A stretch of DNA of 8,580 nucleotides, from NCBI GenBank assembly GCA_021789565.1, contig JAJYJL010000259.1, positions 1 to 8,580 on the forward strand, read 5' to 3'. Below the pieces are notes generated by a model. It did no database searches and was not told where the DNA came from. It saw only the letters and a program-made list of their open reading frames with translations. The DNA comes from Acidobacteriota bacterium. GTDB lineage: Bacteria > Acidobacteriota > Terriglobia > UBA7540. The first letter of the stretch is position 1; every line of letters starts with the position of its first letter. The translations under genes were made by a program, and so were the position numbers. Below are positions 1 to 6,638 of this stretch, in pieces.

Positions 1-359
1 AGTACCCGCCCCCCCTCCTCATGAATCTCAATGCGGGCAAAGAGCACGGAAAAGGTCACGACGACCGCCAGAAGCGGCAACTTGAGCCAGTGCACTCCCC
101 AGAACACAGGCCTGAGTCCTTCGGGGCGCGCCGCCAGTTCCCGAACAATAAACAGATGAAGACCCGCATCCGGGACAAGTAACAACACACTGGTCACCGC
201 CACGGCGAACCCATACCGTCCCAGAGCGCCCGGCCCAAAGGATCGAGCCACGGCAACGGCTACGAGGAAAGTTGTCATTCGCGCCGCACCTTCTCCGGCA
301 AAGATGGATCCGCCATTGATCAGCAGCCTGCGAGATATCGCCTTCGTGAGAACCGCCAT
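1..359 (-). CDS. Wzx-type polysaccharide flippase, N-terminal part (runs off the left edge)
   Basis: Partial gene read leftward from an ATG at 359-357; 119 complete codons lie in the window and the frame is open at base 1. The translation begins MAVLTKAISRRLLINGG and continues with hydrophobic, small-residue-rich segments near residues 12-38, 48-68 and 93-108. A GLHLFIVRELAARPEG stretch at about 66-81 is typical of the second helix and following loop of the MOP-superfamily polysaccharide exporters (PF01943/PF13440). Known members move undecaprenyl-diphosphate-linked repeat units across the inner membrane. Upstream, AAAGGGACAAAGG provides a Shine-Dalgarno sequence, and the gap to the preceding gene is 11 bases, so it is probably co-transcribed with it. 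A run of seven G residues (sense strand) at 15-9 lies inside the frame, so a sequencing indel there would break the reading frame. The family call rests on the N-terminus only; another multi-pass transporter is possible but less likely. Confidence 0.75.
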   Translation of the reverse strand, partial: MAVLTKAISRRLLINGGSIFAGEGAARMTTFLVAVAVARSFGPGALGRYGFAVAVTSVLLLVPDAGLHLFIVRELAARPEGLRPVFWGVHWLKLPLLAVVVTFSVLFARIEIHEEGGRV

Positions 360-370
360 CCTTTGTCCCT

Positions 371-1648
371 TTAGCTAGACACTCCGATGCGTTCGTCTTC
401 TTCATCCTGAAGGGCGTTGTGGAGTTCGCGGAAGCTCTCGCGAGCGGAAGCCGCCACAGTCAAAAGCACAAATCCCAGAAGAGTGCCCAGAAACGTGTTA
501 AGAAATGGCCTCGGCCTCACTGGCTGTGCGGGGACTGCGGCGGGACCAAGTTGCTCGATGTCTTGTGATTTTGAGCTCGCGTTAACCAATGCCTCTTGAT
601 AGTTGCGGTTTGCCACTTCGATAGCTTGCTTGGCAAGGTTGTAGTCGTTGTCCGCCTTGTCCATCTGGCTGTGCAACTGCGCGAGTGTCACAAGAAGATG
701 GCTGATCGCGGCATTGACCTTTCCGAGTTGGTCGTCCGCACTCCTCATTCCGGCGCTTTCCGCCGCCACATCCGCCGTGATGTCCACGAAATCGTACCGG
801 ACCTTCTCCTTTGTTGTGTTCAGGGTTTCTTCAGAGAGCGATCCCCAGGGATTCTCGTCATGGCCGTCTTTCTCCGCCACTTTTTCAGCAAATCGGTCGG
901 AAAGGATGCTCTTTGTCAGCCGATACCTGTCAGGCTCCTGACTCAGGGCGTGCTGGAGGGACTTCGTTTTGCTCGTGTCTTGAGCAAGTCGAAGACGGAG
1001 AGTCTGAGACTGAGCCGAAAGCTGATCTTTTTCCATCAATAGAATGGACAATTGCTTTTCCTTGTCCTCAATTTGTGTTCGGGCCCGAACCTCGGTGCGT
1101 TGAAGGTCGGCCTCGGCGAGTTTGGATTGTGCTTCTTTGAGTTGCTTAGCAAGGAGGCTCCGACTGTCCGAGGCGCCTGTGACATTCAAGTTCGAATTGA
1201 TTTCCACGGCCCCCTGTGCAAAGAAATTGGCTAAGCCGGCCGCCAAACGCGCATTCGATAACTCAACGTTGATTTCCAAAAGCCGCGTCGATTTGAGAGC
1301 CCGGACGTCGAGGATGTCTTTGCGGCGAAATGAATCCACGCTTAAATCGTACGGGGCCTTATCAAGGTGAAACCGCTCAATGGCCCTTTGGATCAGCGCG
1401 TCGTTATCTACGAACGGCTCATACGTGGGTAGGGTCGCGTACTGCCAAGCGGGGAGTTCCGTACCCGGGCCAATCTTCGATTCGGACACGAGGAGATCCG
1501 TCGTGGCACGATAGACTTTTGGGAGAAACAGACTCACTCCGAGCGACGCCAGCGCGCAAAGGCTGGTCCCAACTAGAATCCAGCGCCAATGCCCTTTCAG
1601 ACGTGCAATGCGGTGTCCGAGCCGGCGATCCGCATCTTGGTCCATCAT
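371..1648 (-). CDS. Polysaccharide co-polymerase / chain-length determinant (Wzz/GumC type, no kinase domain)
   Basis: 425 aa inner-membrane protein of the polysaccharide co-polymerase class, which sets chain length or couples polymerisation to export. A first membrane helix lies at about 22-43, just after a basic N-terminus. A periplasmic region spans 44-381. A proline-rich segment (PAAVPAQPVRPRP, 369-381) leads into the second helix at about 382-401, the classic Wzz/GumC layout. Residues about 160-360 are rich in E, K, Q and L heptad-like helices and should form long coiled coils, as in GumC/Wza-partner proteins; short Wzz proteins lack such length. After the second helix only about 24 acidic residues remain, so there is no cytoplasmic Walker-type tyrosine kinase domain. 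The start is the first of two consecutive ATGs, preceded by GGGAGAAAGGAAATTGTC, a strong ribosome site about 8 bases upstream. It lies 34 bases after the sugar transferase gene and 11 bases before the flippase gene, consistent with one operon. Confidence 0.85.
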   Translation of the reverse strand: MMDQDADRRLGHRIARLKGHWRWILVGTSLCALASLGVSLFLPKVYRATTDLLVSESKIGPGTELPAWQYATLPTYEPFVDNDALIQRAIERFHLDKAPYDLSVDSFRRKDILDVRALKSTRLLEINVELSNARLAAGLANFFAQGAVEINSNLNVTGASDSRSLLAKQLKEAQSKLAEADLQRTEVRARTQIEDKEKQLSILLMEKDQLSAQSQTLRLRLAQDTSKTKSLQHALSQEPDRYRLTKSILSDRFAEKVAEKDGHDENPWGSLSEETLNTTKEKVRYDFVDITADVAAESAGMRSADDQLGKVNAAISHLLVTLAQLHSQMDKADNDYNLAKQAIEVANRNYQEALVNASSKSQDIEQLGPAAVPAQPVRPRPFLNTFLGTLLGFVLLTVAASARESFRELHNALQDEEDERIGVSS

Positions 1649-1682
1649 GACAATTTCCTTTCTCCCGCGACCTCAAAACAAT

Positions 1683-3068
1683 TCAGTACGCATTGCGATG
1701 AAAAAAGGCCTTCGTAAGGGTTAACAAAATAATCTTAAAGTCCAGCCCGAGCGCCCAGTTCCTGATGTAATAGAGATCGTGAGCCAGGCGGTCCCGAATT
1801 GAAGTGTCGCCTCGGAATCCGTGGACTTGAGCCCAGCCGGTAATTCCGCTCTTGACGTAGTGCCGAGCCATATAATCGGGGATCTCCCTCCGGAAACGCT
1901 CAATGAAGTAGGGGCGCTCTGGGCGCGGGCCGACAATGCTCATATCACCGCGCAACACGTTCCAAAACTGCGGGAGCTCGTCCAAGCAGCTCCGTCGCAG
2001 CCAGCGTCCCAGCGGCGTAACGTTGGGGTCACCTCGGGATGTCCAATGAGTGTCGCCGTCCAACCGGGAAGCGACATTCATAGTACGGAACTTCAACATT
2101 CGGAACTTTCGCCCGTTCATCCCCATTCGCTCCTGCACAAACAACACAGGGCCTGCGGAAGTAAGCTTGATCAGGAGGGCGATCAGGAAGTAGATGGGCG
2201 ACAAGACTGCGAGGACAACAAAGGAAATCAGAACATCGAAAAGCCTTTTAATGACCACATACCCCACGACCTCTGCGGGATAAAGCCGGACGTTGACGAG
2301 CGGTATTCCATCAAGGTCATATGTCTGCGTATCGTATTGAACGATTGGGAAGAGATCAGGAACGAGTCGGACATTGACGCCGCGGCCCTCGCATTCATTT
2401 GCCAGGCGCGCCGTGAGGCCATTGGCCTCGGCGGGCAATGCCAGAATGACGTCGTCAATGTGAGCCAACTCAATTTGCGCCTGAAACTCTTGCCAAACGC
2501 GCTCTATCTCATGTTCGCGTCCAGGAGAATAGATCAGAGGAGGAAGGAGCTTAAATCCATAGTGCGAGCGCCGGCCGATTTTCGCCGCCAGCCTGGGGCA
2601 AAGCGCGTCCGAGGTTACCAGTAGCAACACCTTAAGGTTATGGCCGCGTCGGCGAATTCCGTGGAGGAAGAGCCTGATCGCGAACCGGGCAACACTCAGA
2701 CAGGCGAAAGTCGTGCATGCGAAAACAACTATAAAGCCTGGCCAGGGCTCTAGCCGGGGAGCAGCACGCGTCAGAGCTTCAAGAATGACAAGGCCCGCTA
2801 AGGAAACCTTACCGATGACCCACAGATCCGAAAGAAGGGATCCCATTCGCCGCGATCGGTACATGCCGAAGTGGGTCAGCAGCGCAAGCTGGATCGGGAG
2901 AAGCCAGCCTAAAGCGAGGATCTGATCGGGCGAGATCCGCAGTGGTGCTCCGACCAATTCGCCGCGCGCGACGCCCAGAACCAATGTGACGAGATAGGAG
3001 GTGGCTGTGATGGCCAAGTCAAAGCATGCCAGATAGCCGTTAATCAACAACCTTCGCGCCGGAAACAT
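1683..3068 (-). CDS. Undecaprenyl-phosphate sugar-phosphate transferase (WcaJ/WbaP-type initiating enzyme)
   Basis: 461 aa membrane enzyme that transfers a sugar 1-phosphate (often glucose or galactose) from a UDP-sugar to undecaprenyl phosphate, the committing step of exopolysaccharide or capsule synthesis. N-terminal hydrophobic helices lie at about 11-33, 46-66, 82-101 and 110-134. A Rossmann-like CoA-binding_3-type cytoplasmic region occupies about 145-245. The C-terminal bacterial sugar transferase domain (PF02397) runs from KRLFD at 274-278 to the end. Signature elements: re-entrant helix with Pro291, GPVLFVQERMG at 306-316, KFRTM at 326-330, LDELPQFWNV at 362-371 with the catalytic Asp363-Glu364 pair, SIVGPRPE at 377-384, and the usual C-terminus RNAY. 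Family members often have Ser before LDELPQ; here it is Cys361. Full length for the TIGR03023/TIGR03025 type. The donor sugar cannot be read from sequence. The ATG at 3068 has only a weak purine-rich site (GTGAG) upstream and starts 9 bases after the nucleotidyltransferase stop, so translation may be coupled. Confidence 0.92.
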   Translation of the reverse strand: MFPARRLLINGYLACFDLAITATSYLVTLVLGVARGELVGAPLRISPDQILALGWLLPIQLALLTHFGMYRSRRMGSLLSDLWVIGKVSLAGLVILEALTRAAPRLEPWPGFIVVFACTTFACLSVARFAIRLFLHGIRRRGHNLKVLLLVTSDALCPRLAAKIGRRSHYGFKLLPPLIYSPGREHEIERVWQEFQAQIELAHIDDVILALPAEANGLTARLANECEGRGVNVRLVPDLFPIVQYDTQTYDLDGIPLVNVRLYPAEVVGYVVIKRLFDVLISFVVLAVLSPIYFLIALLIKLTSAGPVLFVQERMGMNGRKFRMLKFRTMNVASRLDGDTHWTSRGDPNVTPLGRWLRRSCLDELPQFWNVLRGDMSIVGPRPERPYFIERFRREIPDYMARHYVKSGITGWAQVHGFRGDTSIRDRLAHDLYYIRNWALGLDFKIILLTLTKAFFHRNAY

Positions 3069-3077
3069 AAGTCGGTC

Positions 3078-4454
3078 TCACTTAAGCGGTCTGCCTAAAT
3101 CGGCAGGCGACTCATACGCGCGCCGGCGCAACAACAAATTAGTTTGCTGAGCCTGCGATGCGTCATGTACAAATTTGGACAATCGTTTTCTCTTTTCACC
3201 TCGAATTAAGAATCGCCAACGCGGATACTCCCACGCATAAAGCAGCGTTCCACGCACGTGGAAACCCAACCGCCGAAGGAAACGAATCCCGGACCAGTAT
3301 TTTTCAGTCAGACCAGCAAAGGTGTCTTGCTTGGTCGTTGCCGGCAGACGATTCGGGGCTTGCAGGGGAAACAACCTGCGCCTTCTCAGGTGACGCCAAC
3401 CGTCTGCTTCTTCGACAAATTCTCTGGCCAGAAACATGCTGAATTTATCTTCCGAGAAGTTGCTTAGCGCCGAACTCCTGCCGTATCGCTCTACCCAAAG
3501 CTGGAGTTCTGGTGTTTGAGCGAAGAACTCAGCAGGAACCTCTCCAAAGGCGTTCGGGACTTTGAACATCATACTGGCGAGCGTGAAGACAGCGCCGGAG
3601 AGCCGGCGCAATTCCAGGTTGCCTTCGATTCGCGTACAGAAAGACTGCCAAAATGAGCGGTTCGAGGAATGTCGATCGAGAAAGTGAGCAAGCTCGTAAA
3701 GCAGAGAAAGACGGCACCAATTATGAATGATGTGGCGAAATGTATGAAGCGCCTCGAAGATAAGGGCATCCTCGTTGTTCAAGGAAAAGAACTGGTCCTT
3801 CCCCCACTTTTTGGGCACACGCCGCGAAAACAAATCTCCCGGGAGGGCGATGGGTATTCTTTCATTGTGGGAATCCCAAAGATCCAAGTGGAATTCGACT
3901 GAGCGCGGGAGTTTGGCGTCGTAGGAATCGGAGGGATTCCATGCGTGACTTAGAGGAGGGTCCTTTTTTGAATACACGGCCCTGTCGAGCTGTGGTTTGT
4001 TCTTTCGCTGGTAGTCGGCGAGGCGAAGCACTTCGGTCACGCGTTCTAGTGAACCGCGGTCAATAAGCCAGTCGTGGTCGAATTGCACCCGGAGAGCAGG
4101 GTCCGGGCAATAGTCCGGAATTTTAGCCAGCCCCTTGAGGACGACACTGCGCACTCCCGAAGAATCGAAGAGAGCTTGGAGATACCGCCATTCGCTTAGG
4201 ATCAGGCGTATGCGACTGCGGTTCTGGCTAAAACGCGCCTCCAAGGCTGCGCCGACTGCGGGCGGCATGGAATCCTGCAGTCCCAGTTGTCGCAATTTGT
4301 TCCAAAAATACAGGGATAGGCCGCTCCGATCGAGCCATAAGAGAGCCCCCTTCCATTCTCTTAAGGTAAACTCCTTGAACGGGTCTGCCAGAGCGGCAGA
4401 GTTTTCAGCGAAACCCAGGACGCTAACGATGACTTCTGGGAGCGTACGATTCAT
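3078..4454 (-). CDS. PF14907-class nucleotidyltransferase
   Basis: 458 aa, read from the ATG at 4454. Residues about 100-195 match the PF14907 (uncharacterised nucleotidyltransferase, pol-beta fold) pattern: VVLKG at 104-108, an LR just before FDHDWLID (Asp126 and Asp128 as the likely metal-binding DxD), then VEFHLDLWD at 186-194 supplying further acidic and His residues. A helical region follows: NEDALIFEALHTFRHIIHNW (227-246), then an LLYELAHFLD segment. Such proteins are presumed to transfer a nucleotidyl group; the natural acceptor is generally unknown. The last 100 residues are strongly basic (RRRRLF, GEKRKR) with amphipathic stretches, and I do not recognise them. A GTG at 4463 opens the frame three codons earlier, but the ATG at 4454 overlaps the upstream stop as ATGA and has GGAG 8 bases before it, so I prefer it. 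Its partner is the HprK-like gene directly upstream. Function in this operon is inferred from neighbours only. Confidence 0.8.
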   Translation of the reverse strand: MNRTLPEVIVSVLGFAENSAALADPFKEFTLREWKGALLWLDRSGLSLYFWNKLRQLGLQDSMPPAVGAALEARFSQNRSRIRLILSEWRYLQALFDSSGVRSVVLKGLAKIPDYCPDPALRVQFDHDWLIDRGSLERVTEVLRLADYQRKNKPQLDRAVYSKKDPPLSHAWNPSDSYDAKLPRSVEFHLDLWDSHNERIPIALPGDLFSRRVPKKWGKDQFFSLNNEDALIFEALHTFRHIIHNWCRLSLLYELAHFLDRHSSNRSFWQSFCTRIEGNLELRRLSGAVFTLASMMFKVPNAFGEVPAEFFAQTPELQLWVERYGRSSALSNFSEDKFSMFLAREFVEEADGWRHLRRRRLFPLQAPNRLPATTKQDTFAGLTEKYWSGIRFLRRLGFHVRGTLLYAWEYPRWRFLIRGEKRKRLSKFVHDASQAQQTNLLLRRRAYESPADLGRPLK

Positions 4455-6520
4455 CCCAAACACTCCACGACTCGATGAGTATTCAGCAGGCTATGAAAGA
4501 ATGGGGTCAAGGTCGAAGGGTTGTTGTCGTATAGGAGCCTGAATGCCGGTAGCTTTCCAAGGGCACGGCGAACCTCCAGGGAGGATTCTTGGTGTCCGGA
4601 GTCATCTTTGAACGGCACGGATTGGTCAAGCAGGCGTGCGAAATCGCGCGCTGACAGCGGAATCAATTTAGGTGGGTCCGCGGCCGCGCGTTCGAGGAAG
4701 ATGCAAGCAGTTGGGACCACGCTGTAAGCGACAGCATTCGGGGATGAATTCTTGTCCATGCAGACATACGAGGCAGAGCGATGAACAAATTGGCGCCCAC
4801 GTTCAGCAAGGACTGGCTTGAAAGTGGAAGCTTCTGCATGGAAAGCGGCCGGCCAAAAGTCCCCCCACGCGGTGAGGATGCCGTGCTCACTTTCAAGAAA
4901 AACAGCCTGATCTGCGTGGAATTCATAACCTTGATTGCGCGCCAGATAACAGGAAGTCGTTTTGCCGCTGCGTGGAATGCCGAGGAGCAAGAGTCCCTTT
5001 CCTTCGCTTGCGATACAAGCCGCGGAGATCGCAGTGAGCCCGAGAGTTCCCGCACATAGGTAAAGCAGAGAAGCTAAAACGATGCTTGCAAATCCGGCTT
5101 CGTCCCTTACTAGCCCTTCAGAAATGAAAACCACAGCTTCCCGGCAGCTCAAGTCGACCGCGATGAAGCTTCTTTGTCCGAGATTCATGTACCGTCGCTG
5201 ACGGTCTGAAAAGGCGTTCATCTCGGGCCAAGGAGGGGCAAGGTGGCTGTTGGGATCAGTGATGATACGCCAGACAAAGTCGGGCAAGGTCGTGGCGGCT
5301 GGACCAAAGCAGTCGAGTGCCCGGCACGTGTATTCCATCGCCAAACTGCTGTTCGTTTCAACTCGAATATGGCGTCGCATTAGGCGGAAATCAGCGCATA
5401 ACGGAGTGGGTGTGAATCGACGCAAGGGATCATTTCGACGCGGCGTATTCTTGACAAGAGGCGATTTCACCCTCGGCGGTCGTGGCAGCCAGTTCTCACA
5501 CTGGCCGACAAGAAATTCTTCCAGGGCCAAGGCAGTCGAGTGCGGATTGCCGCCGTGCCGCAACAGGAAACACTTGCGCCCAGCCAATGAATCAATTACA
5601 TGTCTTTGGGCCGAGGCGGCTTCATTTGCTTCCTTGGGCAACTCGGCTACCAGACGGCTTGCGACTTCATCTGAGGAGATTGGTTCGATATCGAATGTGG
5701 GGCTATCCTGTCGTTCAAGCCAGATTACTGCTTCAGGTTGACACTCGTAAATCTGTTGCACGCCAAATGTCTCGCCTGGATCCAGATAGATCGCTGGCTC
5801 CGCATTTTGCTGATCAATCGGAATACGGGGCGCAAGACCTGGAAAATAAGCTAAGGCTTCCGGCCGAAGTTTTAGACATGGACCAAGGCCCGATGCCCGT
5901 AAGCGCGCATCCCCAATGGAAAGGATCGTTCGATCATCTGAAACGAATCCGAAACGTCTTTGTGCCAGCGCCAGGGATAGGGTCGACTTGCCAGAGCCCG
6001 AGTCGCCGGCCAGAAGCACTCCCTTACCTTTCCAAGCGACGCACCCACAATGGACCACTGGTCTGCCTGTAGCCGCACTGAAGGTCGTCAATACAACAGG
6101 GAAAATTATTGTCTTCCAGAGCTGGGGATTCGATGCGATGTCTGAGGTCAGACGTCCAAGTCCCTGGCAGGTCCTAAGATCAAGGAGTAAAGAACTGCGA
6201 AGATCCAGCCCCATGAAGATGAGGTGGTCGAGGCCGCGGAGGTACGGTTTAGGCCACGGGGCGCGAGAATGGGTGGCAGTGTCAACCCAAAATCTCAAAT
6301 GGATGCGGAAGGGCTCAATTTCCGAGACCCGAGGCGATTCCAGGCAGCCCCGCGCAATCTGGAGTAGCGGCTCGAAGTTCGTTGAAATTGCGTACCGAAT
6401 CCCGGCGGCTTGAAATTCCTCGCGCAAAGGTGTGTGCGCATCCCTGCGAAGGAAGTCGCGCTCTGCGGATCTGAGTCGTGGTGCACCTTCTGAAGTCTGG
6501 TATTGGAAAGACAAAGGCAT
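4451..6520 (-). CDS. Tandem HprK-like P-loop kinase (two fused HPr-kinase-like modules)
   Basis: 689 aa from the ATG at 6520; a GTG at 6523 one codon earlier is an equal alternative. Two halves of about 345 aa share the same order of elements. Half 1: FRIHLRFW (71-78), APWP (87-90), His157 in VVHCGC, KGKGVLLAG, Walker A GDSGSGKST (172-180, Lys178), then RRFGFVSDDRT with Asp195-Asp196. This closely follows the HPr kinase/phosphorylase layout of catalytic His, P-loop, DDR. Half 2: DFVWRI (414-419), APPWP (428-432), AISAACIASEGKGLLLLG, Walker A GIPRSGKTT (514-522, Lys520), then EFHADQAVF with Asp537-Gln538. Here the His aligns with Ser499 and the second Asp is Gln. Each half ends in a similar segment (WLERQD / FLERAA, then FLLRHGGN / FRLLYDNN). 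No DRTGG domain or transmembrane helix is seen. HprK relatives phosphorylate a Ser/Thr on a protein or peptide; the target here is unknown. No PTS gene is nearby. It overlaps the nucleotidyltransferase by ATGA, so the two products probably act together. Confidence 0.8.
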   Translation of the reverse strand: MPLSFQYQTSEGAPRLRSAERDFLRRDAHTPLREEFQAAGIRYAISTNFEPLLQIARGCLESPRVSEIEPFRIHLRFWVDTATHSRAPWPKPYLRGLDHLIFMGLDLRSSLLLDLRTCQGLGRLTSDIASNPQLWKTIIFPVVLTTFSAATGRPVVHCGCVAWKGKGVLLAGDSGSGKSTLSLALAQRRFGFVSDDRTILSIGDARLRASGLGPCLKLRPEALAYFPGLAPRIPIDQQNAEPAIYLDPGETFGVQQIYECQPEAVIWLERQDSPTFDIEPISSDEVASRLVAELPKEANEAASAQRHVIDSLAGRKCFLLRHGGNPHSTALALEEFLVGQCENWLPRPPRVKSPLVKNTPRRNDPLRRFTPTPLCADFRLMRRHIRVETNSSLAMEYTCRALDCFGPAATTLPDFVWRIITDPNSHLAPPWPEMNAFSDRQRRYMNLGQRSFIAVDLSCREAVVFISEGLVRDEAGFASIVLASLLYLCAGTLGLTAISAACIASEGKGLLLLGIPRSGKTTSCYLARNQGYEFHADQAVFLESEHGILTAWGDFWPAAFHAEASTFKPVLAERGRQFVHRSASYVCMDKNSSPNAVAYSVVPTACIFLERAAADPPKLIPLSARDFARLLDQSVPFKDDSGHQESSLEVRRALGKLPAFRLLYDNNPSTLTPFFHSLLNTHRVVECLG
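4463..4466 (-). promoter_or_regulatory. Ribosome binding site that decides the nucleotidyltransferase start
   Basis: On the minus strand GGAG lies 8 bases before the ATG at 4454-4452. It overlaps the first base of the alternative GTG start at 4463-4461, so it cannot serve that codon. It sits inside the last codons of the upstream kinase gene, which fits translational coupling across the ATGA overlap. Confidence 0.6.
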
Positions 6521-6573
6521 CACCTGACCATCAAACTGGATGTTTTAGCCCTCACAAGGCATGACCGTAACAT
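6520..6573 (-). CDS. Possible 17-aa leader peptide ahead of the tandem kinase gene
   Basis: A short frame starts with ATG at 6573 and reads MLRSCLVRAKTSSLMVR, then TGA at 6522-6520. Its stop overlaps the kinase start codons: GTGA with the GTG at 6523, or TGATG with the ATG at 6520. An in-frame TGA seven codons upstream closes the frame, so it is not an extension of the histidine kinase. No Shine-Dalgarno sequence is seen before its ATG. The peptide is basic and unlike any precursor I know. It may allow translational coupling, or it may be chance; a frame this short cannot be judged from codon use. Confidence 0.2.
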   Translation of the reverse strand: MLRSCLVRAKTSSLMVR

Positions 6574-6638
6574 TTCGTTAAACGCCGGGTGTCAGACGGT
6601 TGTAGGGAATTTGTAAAGTTTTTGGTGGGGTAAGACGA
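6524..6638. other. 115-base intergenic gap between the two-component system and the polysaccharide operon
   Basis: This is the only sizeable gap in the window and therefore the best place for a promoter of the kinase/nucleotidyltransferase/polysaccharide operon. I looked on the minus strand for -35/-10 pairs and for a sigma-54 GG-N10-GC element and found none convincing; the best -10-like hexamer is TAAAAC with a poor -35. There is no GC-rich hairpin followed by a T run after the histidine kinase stop at 6639, so readthrough from the regulator genes is possible. It contains the short candidate leader frame described separately. Confidence 0.4.

Noticed and set aside
28..405. 125-codon minus-strand open frame at the left edge
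   Set aside because: It is in a different frame from the flippase start at 359 and would overlap the end of the co-polymerase gene. Its product is Cys/Arg/Gly rich with no domain, whereas the competing frame gives a clear Wzx-like N-terminus.
1821..2624. 267-codon open frame on the plus strand, antisense to the sugar-phosphate transferase gene
   Set aside because: The opposite strand encodes a full-length, motif-complete PF02397 enzyme over the same bases. The antisense product has no recognisable domain, and such shadow frames are expected in mid/high-GC coding DNA.
5482..6072. 196-codon plus-strand frame inside the tandem kinase gene
   Set aside because: Antisense shadow of the P-loop region; no domain and no ribosome site.
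4451..6520. Reading the tandem kinase as an ABC transporter ATPase because of its two P-loops
   Set aside because: Neither half has an LSGGQ signature or a DE-box Walker B of ABC type. The spacing from P-loop to the DDR motif and the upstream His match HPr kinase instead.
6568..6580. Short inverted repeat TAAC-ATTTC-GTTA in the intergenic gap
   Set aside because: Four-base arms are within chance expectation, there is no second copy, and no T run follows, so I call neither an operator nor a terminator.
6524..6638. Sigma-54 or sigma-70 promoter for the polysaccharide operon
   Set aside because: No GG-N10-GC element and no -35/-10 pair with acceptable match and spacing was found on the minus strand.
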